DNA of 64,000 bases from Sphingomonas sp. Leaf343 (GTDB taxonomy: Bacteria; Pseudomonadota; Alphaproteobacteria; Sphingomonadales; Sphingomonadaceae), in NCBI RefSeq assembly GCF_001423765.1, contig NZ_LMPG01000001.1:928825-992824 (forward strand), written 5' to 3'. A program made the position numbers and the translations under genes. Shown here piece after piece: positions 58,048-64,000 of the stretch. Within the stretch, counting starts at the first letter, position 1. The number at the start of each line of letters is the position of its first letter. The notes below the pieces were generated by a model. That model saw only the letters and a list, made by a program, of their open reading frames with translations, ran no database searches and had not been told where the DNA came from.

Positions 58048-58290
58048 TCAGACGCCCTGCTTCGCTTCGATCGCGCGGATCAGATCGCCGACATTCTGCA
58101 ACCCCTCGATCTCGGCGTTCGAGAATTTGATCCCGAATTCCCGTTCGATCGCAACGACAAGCCGGATGTGGCTGAGCGAGTCCCAGTCCTCCACATCAGC
58201 CGCGGTGGTATCGGCGGTGACCGTCAGGTCGTCGTCGTCGAAGGTGTCGGCCATGATCGACTGAACACGGGAGAGGATGTCGTCGCTCAC
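58048..58290 (-). CDS. Acyl carrier protein
   Basis: The product is 80 residues from a GTG preceded by AAGGG. It is acidic and helical, with the phosphopantetheine site WDSLSHIRLVVAIE (Ser in DSL) and FGIKFSNAEIEGLQNVGDLI. This is a dedicated ACP, not the fatty-acid one, and is the first gene of the FkbH-MT-MBOAT-SGNH operon, the likely carrier for the acyl group loaded by FkbH. Confidence 0.9.
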   Translation of the reverse strand: MSDDILSRVQSIMADTFDDDDLTVTADTTAADVEDWDSLSHIRLVVAIEREFGIKFSNAEIEGLQNVGDLIRAIEAKQGV

Positions 58291-58491
58291 GAAATTGGCC
58301 CTTCGATCTGGATGCCGGCTGCTAACATTGTGCGATGCGGGACGCAATTGGCGGAACCCCGGCCATTCCGATCCCCGGCATTGCCCCGCCACCCCGGGTC
58401 CGTATCGGCTGTGTGCTGCTGATCGGTTAAACCGCTGCGTTGTCTCCGGTAAAATAGTCTGTCACGGCAGACGCGCTGACGAAGGAGAAGC

Positions 58492-59430
58492 ATGATGCGG
58501 CGATCCATCACCCCGTGGGCGTTGATCCCGACGCTGATCCTGCCGGCCACCGGATGCGCGGCGGCGGCGGTGACACCGACCAACCTCGCCAGGACGCTGC
58601 AAAACGCCAGGGGCGGCGAGACGATCGTGCTGACCCCCGGGGATTATGGTACGGTGACGCTGCCGATGCGTCAGTTCTCGCCGCGGCTCACGATCGACGC
58701 GTCCCGGGCGCGGTTCAGCCAGATCGTCATGCGACGCGTCGAAGGTGTCGAGATCCGTGGCGGCAACGTCGTCGGTCCGCGGGAGCAGCAGTTCGGGATT
58801 GTTGTCGATTATGCAAGGGACATCCGCATCGCCGCGATGGCGATCAGGGGCGCGCGCATCGGCGTCGCGATCAGCCGCAGTCGGCAGGTGGATGTCGTCG
58901 GCAACGACTTCGCCGGCACCCGATCCGACGGCGTCAACGTGGCGGGATCGCAGAACATCCTGGTCGAACGAAACCGGTGCGTGGATTTCGACCCGATCGA
59001 GGCCGTCTACAGTCCGGACGGCAAGCTGATAACCGATGGCGACCACCCGGATTGTGTTCAGGGCTGGTCGATCAAGGGCATGCCGCCCACGGCCGATGTG
59101 ACGATTACGGACAATATCGCCAACGGTTTCATGCAGGGCGTATGGTTTGGTAACCCCGGGCAGGGTGGGTACGATCGCATCATCGTGCGGAACAACCAGT
59201 TCGCTCTGGCTGCGCACAACGGCATCGTTCTGAAGGAGGCCCGCGACAGCATCGTCCAGGGCAACGTTGTGCGAACGATCAAGGGCGCGAGAATGCACGC
59301 CTATCCCTTCAAGCCCGTCACCGCGTGGATCAGCCTGACGGGTGAGCGCAATACGGTGTGCGACAACAAGACCGATTTTCCCCGGTTCTCGATGGGCATG
59401 GCCCGCTGCAAGGTCACGCCCGGCAGGTGA
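58492..59430 (+). CDS. Right-handed beta-helix (pectate-lyase-like) secreted protein
   Basis: The product is 312 residues with an excellent ribosome site (GAAGGAGAAG) before the double ATG. A signal peptide ends near ATGC, so it may be a lipoprotein. The remainder is a beta-helix (VEIRGGNVVG, IRIAAMAIRG, VDVVGNDFAG, ILVERNRCVD, VTITDNIANG). It contains GDHPDCVQGW (His185, Asp187), the same word type as GDIHPDAIQVW in the RTX beta-helix protein. It probably cuts or modifies polysaccharide in the periplasm. Confidence 0.82.
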   Translation: MMRRSITPWALIPTLILPATGCAAAAVTPTNLARTLQNARGGETIVLTPGDYGTVTLPMRQFSPRLTIDASRARFSQIVMRRVEGVEIRGGNVVGPREQQFGIVVDYARDIRIAAMAIRGARIGVAISRSRQVDVVGNDFAGTRSDGVNVAGSQNILVERNRCVDFDPIEAVYSPDGKLITDGDHPDCVQGWSIKGMPPTADVTITDNIANGFMQGVWFGNPGQGGYDRIIVRNNQFALAAHNGIVLKEARDSIVQGNVVRTIKGARMHAYPFKPVTAWISLTGERNTVCDNKTDFPRFSMGMARCKVTPGR

Positions 59431-59437
59431 GCCGGGA

Positions 59438-59722
59438 TCAGCCCGTCGCCTGAAGATAGAAAGCCGCCTGATCTCCCCGACCCCGGGCGTTGATCTCCGC
59501 GGCGCGGCGGCGATAGGTCTTCCTCGCCTCGGGTGCGATGAATGAAGCGCAGGCGAAATACCGGAACCGGTCGCGCACGCCGCCACCGGTGGCGGCGTCG
59601 CCGGGCACCGTCAGCGACGGATGGGGACCATGCGTCAGGCAGGCCCGGCAATCCTGTTCTATATCGATGCCCGTCGTCGCGAATGGAACGTGAACGCTGG
59701 TCGGACTGGTCACGGACGGCAC
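59438..59722 (-). CDS. Small hypothetical protein downstream of the GT4 gene
   Basis: The product is about 94 residues from a GTG with GAGGGGGAAG upstream. Codon choice (AAG, GAG, GAC, ATC, GC-rich third bases) is like that of real neighbours. There are three Cys (QDCRACLTHG, FRYFACASF) and a helical, basic C-terminus (ARKTYRRRAAEINARGRGDQ). Not recognised. It lies on the same strand as the glycosyltransferase, 107 bases after it. Confidence 0.45.
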   Translation of the reverse strand: MPSVTSPTSVHVPFATTGIDIEQDCRACLTHGPHPSLTVPGDAATGGGVRDRFRYFACASFIAPEARKTYRRRAAEINARGRGDQAAFYLQATG

Positions 59723-59829
59723 ATCGCTTCCCCCTCGGCTCCAAAAGCCGCGAGAGGCGAATATCTATCCTCGGTGAAGTTTTCTTCAACTACATATGCC
59801 GGCCGCGACGGTGCCCCAGGCGAGGACGA

Positions 59830-61053
59830 TCAACGAAACGCTCTGTTGTACGCGGCGATCAGGGGATCGACCTGATGCGTCCAGCTCAGTTCGTGTTCGA
59901 CGCGGGTACGGCCGAATTGCCCCATCGCGGCACGTTGGTCCGGATCATCGAGCAGGCCGGCGATCTTCTCCGCCAGATCGACCGGATCGTTGGCCTTTGC
60001 ATACAGCGACGCCTCCTGGGCACTGAAGCGGCCTTCGGTGACGTCGAACTGGACCATCGGCTTCCCCAACGCCATGTATTCCATGATCTTGTTCATGGTA
60101 GACTTGTCGTTCATCGCGTTTACCCGGTCGGGATTCACGCCGATATCGGCGGTCGAGAGGACCTCGAACAGCGTCTGGTCCGGCGCGCGACCCGTAAAAG
60201 CGATGTAGTCGGACAGTCCACGCCGTTCGACATCTGCCTGCAGTCCCGCCAGCGAGGTGCCGCCGCCGACGAGGCAGAACTGGATGTCCTGCCGCCCCAT
60301 CGGCCCGACGAGATGCTGGACGGCGTCGATCAGCAGGTCGATGCCCTCCTGCTCGCCCATCACGCCGACATAGCCGACGAGATAGCGCCGACCATTTCTC
60401 CAGCGATCGACCGGTGCCACCTGCCGGAGCTTCGACAGGTCCGGGCCGGAGCGGACGACGAAGACGTCCTCCGGCTTCATGCCGCCGCGGTCCAGTGCGA
60501 TCTGGCGATAGCTGTTGTTGGTGGCGATCGACACGCGTGCGGTCCGGAACGTCAGCCTCTCGAACAGCACCATCAGCTTCCAGAAGAAGCCTCGCTTGCC
60601 GAACTTCGCTTCGTACAATTCCGGATTGATGTCGTGGTGATCGAACACGAACCGCACGCCGAACAGCTTGAACGGCAGTGCGACGAGGAAGATCAGGTCC
60701 GGCGGGTTGCAACCCTGGATCGCGTCGATGCCGCGCGTGAAGAATATCTTCCACGCCAGCACCGTCTCCCAGAACAGCGCCGCGCCATATTCGCGCAGGA
60801 AGCCGATCGGCCCGTGGCCATCGGGCGGCAGCGGATGGCGGTGGATGTGCACGCCATCGAGCAGCTCGTAGCGCGCTTCGTAACCCTTGCCGGTCGGACA
60901 GATGACGGACACCGTGGCACCTGCCGCCTTCAATGTCCGGGCCTCCTGCCAGACGCGGCGATCGAACGGCAGCGGCAGGTTCTCGACGATGATGAGGATG
61001 CGCTTGCCGGCGAGGGGCTGTCCCGCGATATGCGTCGGAAAGTCGTGGTTCAC
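59830..61053 (-). CDS. Family 4 glycosyltransferase
   Basis: The product is 407 residues, GT-B fold, starting with GTG that overlaps the dehydrogenase stop (GTGA). N-terminal half: RILIIVENLPLPFDRRVWQE and VFDHHDINPELYEAKFG. C-terminal half: YLVGYVGVMGEQEGIDLLI, FCLVGGG and the nucleotide-sugar site IMEYMALGKPMVQFDV. The type is common in polysaccharide clusters (WbuB-like); the donor is unknown. Confidence 0.88.
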   Translation of the reverse strand: MNHDFPTHIAGQPLAGKRILIIVENLPLPFDRRVWQEARTLKAAGATVSVICPTGKGYEARYELLDGVHIHRHPLPPDGHGPIGFLREYGAALFWETVLAWKIFFTRGIDAIQGCNPPDLIFLVALPFKLFGVRFVFDHHDINPELYEAKFGKRGFFWKLMVLFERLTFRTARVSIATNNSYRQIALDRGGMKPEDVFVVRSGPDLSKLRQVAPVDRWRNGRRYLVGYVGVMGEQEGIDLLIDAVQHLVGPMGRQDIQFCLVGGGTSLAGLQADVERRGLSDYIAFTGRAPDQTLFEVLSTADIGVNPDRVNAMNDKSTMNKIMEYMALGKPMVQFDVTEGRFSAQEASLYAKANDPVDLAEKIAGLLDDPDQRAAMGQFGRTRVEHELSWTHQVDPLIAAYNRAFR

Positions 61054-62318
61054 GGGATCGCGCTCACGTCTACGACGGGTGCGCCGCTGTTCGGCGTCAG
61101 CGTGTCGATCAGGCGATTGGTCGACACGATCAGGTCGTATTCGCCAGCCTCCGCGGTCGCTTTATCCACCAGCAGCGTGTCGATCGTCGGCAGATAGGCA
61201 TAAGCATAGCCGAGATTCTGTCCGACCAGTTGCTCCGGCGTCAGGGCCGGATCGTAAACCTGCACGTGAAAGCCTGCGTCGAGCAGCTTGCGGGTGATAT
61301 CGACGGCCGGGCTCTCCCGCAAATCGTCGGTATCGGCCTTGAAGGCGAGGCCGACGATCAGCACGCGCGCGCCCGGCGACAGGTCGCGGGTCAGGCGCAT
61401 GAACTGATAGTGCTTGTGCGCTTCGTTGGTGCGGATCAGCGAATCGACCAGATGCGTATTCGCGCCGACGTCGGCGGCGATGTGCTGAAGCGCGCGGACA
61501 TCCTTGGGCAGGCACGATCCGCCGAACGCGCCGCCGGGCCGCGTATAATAGGGCGAGATGTTGAGTTTGGTGTCCGACACGAAGATCTGGTGGACCTGAC
61601 GCGCGGAGATATCGAGCGACTGGCAAACCCGGCCGACCTCGTTGGCGAAGGCGACCTTGACCGCGTGCCAGCTGTTGTCGACGAATTTGGTGATCTCGGC
61701 TTCGCGAAAGGGGACATGGAACACCGGCGCGTCGATACCGGTATGGAGAGCGTCCATCGCCGCGCTGGGGCCGCCATCGCGGGTGCCGAGCACGATCTTC
61801 GGGGGATGGAAATAATCGTCTACCGCCGTCGCTTCCCGCAGGAATTCGGGGTTGTAGACCAGCTCGACGGCGCGATCGGCAGCGTCGCCGAGGAACGAGC
61901 GGAAGATCGGCAGAATGATGTGCTCGATCGATCCCGGCCGCATCGTCGAACGGTACGCCACGGTCAGCGGCGATGCGCGGTCCGGCTTCACCGCAGCGGC
62001 GATCTGGCGCGTGACCTGCGCGATGTAGCTCATGTTGTGCGATCCGTCCGGGCCGCTCGGCGTGCCGACGCAGACGATGGCGATGTCGGTATCGTCCAGT
62101 TCCGAACCGATCGTCATGGTGGCGGACAGGCGTCCGTCGGCGTGAATCGCCTTCAGCATGTCGCCCACCTGCGGTTCCGCGATCGGCGATCGGCCATGGC
62201 CGATCGCATCGACCTTGGCGGCGCTGACGTCGACACCGACCACGCGGTGCCCCTGCGACCCGATACAGGCCGCCGCCGTACAGCCCACGTAGCCAAGGCC
62301 GAAAATGGCGATCTTCAA
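61050..62318 (-). CDS. GDP-mannose/UDP-glucose dehydrogenase family enzyme
   Basis: The product is 422 residues from a TTG start with GAGGGAG upstream. It has NAD motif IAIFGLGYVGCTAAACI, VCVGTPSGPDGS, NPEFLREATAVDDYFHPPKIV and the catalytic-Cys word GGAFGGSCLPKDVRAL. The SCLPKDVRAL form is closer to GDP-mannose dehydrogenase (AlgD) than to Ugd (SCFPKD). It oxidises a sugar nucleotide to a uronic acid. The exact substrate is open. A separate Ugd-type gene starts at 63894. Confidence 0.88.
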   Translation of the reverse strand: MKIAIFGLGYVGCTAAACIGSQGHRVVGVDVSAAKVDAIGHGRSPIAEPQVGDMLKAIHADGRLSATMTIGSELDDTDIAIVCVGTPSGPDGSHNMSYIAQVTRQIAAAVKPDRASPLTVAYRSTMRPGSIEHIILPIFRSFLGDAADRAVELVYNPEFLREATAVDDYFHPPKIVLGTRDGGPSAAMDALHTGIDAPVFHVPFREAEITKFVDNSWHAVKVAFANEVGRVCQSLDISARQVHQIFVSDTKLNISPYYTRPGGAFGGSCLPKDVRALQHIAADVGANTHLVDSLIRTNEAHKHYQFMRLTRDLSPGARVLIVGLAFKADTDDLRESPAVDITRKLLDAGFHVQVYDPALTPEQLVGQNLGYAYAYLPTIDTLLVDKATAEAGEYDLIVSTNRLIDTLTPNSGAPVVDVSAIP

Positions 62319-62441
62319 GCGTTTGCTCCCTCACGTGACGTGGCACCGACCGCCTGCCGGAACCTATTGCGCGGTGCGGCGAAAGCCTGTCAACCGACGT
62401 GCCTGCGGTAACCGCCGATCGTTACAGGGGCGATAAGGCTG

Positions 62442-63665
62442 TCACGGTGCGACTTCCAGTTCCGTCGCGCCGACAGCGGGGCGGCCGCGGCCCGTCCACC
62501 AGCCCGAAAGATACCTGCCGGCACGGATGCCCGGCCGCTCGATGATGAGATAGGTGACCGCCGTCACCAGCACCGCCAAGATCGTCAGGACCGGCAATAT
62601 GACGCCGACCCACGATACCGGCAGCCGGTCGACCCATGCCCGACCCTCGACGAAGGTGAGGGCCAGCACGATGCCATGCAGCAGGTACAGTCCGTATGAA
62701 CATTCGCCCAGCACCCGTGCACCACGCGTCGCGAGCAGTCCGCCCATCGGATTGCCGCAGGCCACGGCCGTGAAGAACAGGGCGAAACCGGACAGGGGAA
62801 CGATATGGAACGGCTCGTGGAACATCGACATCGCAACCGCGAGCGACAGTCCGGCGACCGCGGCCGCCCGGCCGCCGCGCAGGCGAGCCTTGACGTTCGC
62901 ATGCCGGGCGATCTCGAACGCGAGCATGCCGATCGCGAACAGCGGCAAGTAGGTCGGGATGTTGCGCGGAACGTCGATCGCGCGCGCCGTCAGCGCACCG
63001 ATCAGCAAAGCCGCCGGGATGCTCCAGCTTGGCAGACGCCCGCGGACAAGATCCATGCCGATCGCGCAGGCGGGGAGAACCAGCAGGTAGAAGAACCATT
63101 CGTGCCACAGCGACCAGAGCACATGCGCGTTCAGACGCGACGCCGACGAATAGCCGAGCAGCGGCGGCTGCGACCAGCTGGATATCCACAGCGCCGCCGC
63201 CCTGACGTCGCGCCATCCGGCCGCCGCGCCGGTACGCCAGTGGACGATCAGGGCGATCGTCACCACCGACGCCGCGACCAGCGGCACGATGCGGAACACG
63301 CGGCCGATATAGACCGCTACCCAGCGATTGGCGCGCCAGCCGGTGAGGACGCGCGGGTAGAAGACGAACCCCGTCGTCATGAAGAACAGTGCGACCGCGC
63401 CCGGCCCGAGCTGGTTCAGGACGTTGTCCGCCGGTGCGGCCCAACCCAGATTCAGCCTCGTGATGCCGGTCCAGACGACGAAATGATGGACCAGCACCGA
63501 CAGCGCGAGATAGCCGCGGAGACCGTCGATATGGCCGATCCGCTGCCGCGTGTCCGGTAACGGAAATCCGGCACGCGCCAGCGCGTTGCCGGCCAGCGTC
63601 GCCACGCAGAAGGTCAGCGGGGCGAACAATACCAGTGCGGCGAAAGGATGGTCGAAGGTCGGCAC
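62442..63665 (-). CDS. Acyltransferase 3 family membrane protein
   Basis: The product is about 407 residues from GTG, with about ten hydrophobic helices. Family words: HIDGLRGYLALSVLVHHFVVW (active-site His), GAVALFFMTTGFVFYPRVL, RFRI-like GRVFRIVPL, and WSLWHEWFFYLLVLP. Probably O-acetylates a sugar of the EPS. Second such gene in the window (see 51294-52475). Confidence 0.87.
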   Translation of the reverse strand: MPTFDHPFAALVLFAPLTFCVATLAGNALARAGFPLPDTRQRIGHIDGLRGYLALSVLVHHFVVWTGITRLNLGWAAPADNVLNQLGPGAVALFFMTTGFVFYPRVLTGWRANRWVAVYIGRVFRIVPLVAASVVTIALIVHWRTGAAAGWRDVRAAALWISSWSQPPLLGYSSASRLNAHVLWSLWHEWFFYLLVLPACAIGMDLVRGRLPSWSIPAALLIGALTARAIDVPRNIPTYLPLFAIGMLAFEIARHANVKARLRGGRAAAVAGLSLAVAMSMFHEPFHIVPLSGFALFFTAVACGNPMGGLLATRGARVLGECSYGLYLLHGIVLALTFVEGRAWVDRLPVSWVGVILPVLTILAVLVTAVTYLIIERPGIRAGRYLSGWWTGRGRPAVGATELEVAP

Positions 63666-63893
63666 GGATTCTCGTCATCTGGTCCGCACGGGCGGCGGTA
63701 TCATCGTGTCACGATGACGCAACGCGATCGTCGGTGCGAGCCCGAAATCGTGGTCTATGCCGTCGTCGGGCAGCGAGGTCCCGCTATCGGGCTGGCGCTT
63801 CCGCTGTCCACTGGCTAGGCGCGCGGAAGCGATGGACGACTGCGCGGGACGGCCCTGTCGAGGCTGTGATCTGCGCCTGCACAAGGGGTTTTT

Positions 63894-64000
63894 ATGCGCA
63901 TCACGATGATCGGATCTGGCTATGTCGGCCTCGTCTCCGGTGCCTGTTTTGCCGATTTCGGGCATGACGTGGTCTGCGTCGACAAGGATCAGGGGAAGAT
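63894..64000 (+). CDS. ugd: UDP-glucose 6-dehydrogenase, N-terminal part (cut by window end)
   Basis: Only the first 35 codons are in the window. They read [19 protein letters not shown] followed by [13 protein letters not shown], the NAD-binding start of Ugd/RkpK-type UDP-glucose dehydrogenases. AAGGGG lies just upstream of the ATG. It would make UDP-glucuronate for EPS and for the UDP-xylose synthase encoded at 49880. Confidence 0.85.
   Translation, partial: MRITMIGSGYVGLVSGACFADFGHDVVCVDKDQGK

Noticed and set aside
59542..61197. A 551-codon frame opposite the GT4 gene
   Set aside because: Composition is that of an antisense shadow; the minus strand encodes an intact GT-B transferase.

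Overview
The window is high-GC DNA from an alphaproteobacterium, most probably a sphingomonad (Sphingomonas or a close relative). Four things suggest this: the set of sphingan-type exopolysaccharide (EPS) genes, an exosortase V (XrtV) system with PEP-CTERM proteins, the alphaproteobacterial intergenic repeats, and tightly packed operons with ATGA/GTGA overlaps and frequent GTG/TTG starts. No rRNA, tRNA, CRISPR array, transposase or integrase was seen.

Left part (1-16.8 kb), mostly housekeeping: a GIN-domain (DUF2807) envelope protein behind a large perfect inverted repeat; the ABC-F ATPase Uup; a small PepSY protein; an unassigned 222-residue protein with a Gly-Cys...His pattern like that of bacterial glutamine deamidase toxins; an OmpR/PhoQ-type two-component pair; a luciferase-like monooxygenase; a lipobox-bearing subtilisin autotransporter; a pyrimidine 5'-nucleotidase with dapD; glpX; a CPBP protease; and a tyrosine/homogentisate catabolic group (maiA-hmgA, hppD) with a divergent MarR regulator and two operator-like palindromes.

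Middle part (16.8-47.7 kb), EPS synthesis and export plus surface protein sorting: rmlCBDA (dTDP-rhamnose); a CAP-domain protein; a protein with an internal PEP-CTERM signal; a priming sugar-phosphate transferase (SpsB/GelB type); a type I secretion ABC/HlyD pair (AtrB/AtrD type); an EpsD-like foldase; an outer-membrane beta-barrel; Wza-like, Wzz/Wzc-like and BY-kinase-like proteins; exosortase V and EpsI; a methyltransferase; a beta-helix/RTX protein and a second type I ABC exporter; a Wzx-like flippase and a Wzy-like polymerase. They are followed by a two-gene module resembling a gene-transfer-agent/phage head spike (spike-base protein plus SGNH-hydrolase/LamG protein), an XrtV accessory protein, an AAA ATPase and a classical PEP-CTERM protein ending in a strong terminator.

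Right part (48-64 kb), sugar nucleotides, glycosyl transfer and EPS decoration: two GT2 transferases and UDP-glucuronate decarboxylase, then a VOC protein, an acyltransferase-3, an AlgJ-like SGNH protein, an MBOAT acyltransferase, a methyltransferase, an FkbH-like HAD/GNAT protein and an acyl carrier protein, all on one strand in a near-continuous operon. FkbH, ACP, MBOAT and SGNH together suggest a carrier-protein-bound short acyl group, possibly glyceryl, being transferred to the polysaccharide. A second beta-helix protein, a GT4 transferase, a GDP-mannose/UDP-glucose dehydrogenase-family enzyme, another acyltransferase and the start of ugd finish the window.

Together the middle and right parts would make activated sugars (rhamnose, uronic acid, xylose), build a repeat unit on a lipid carrier, flip, polymerise and export it, decorate it with acyl groups, and anchor or secrete proteins that interact with it. 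All functions are inferred by reading the sequence; no database search was run.
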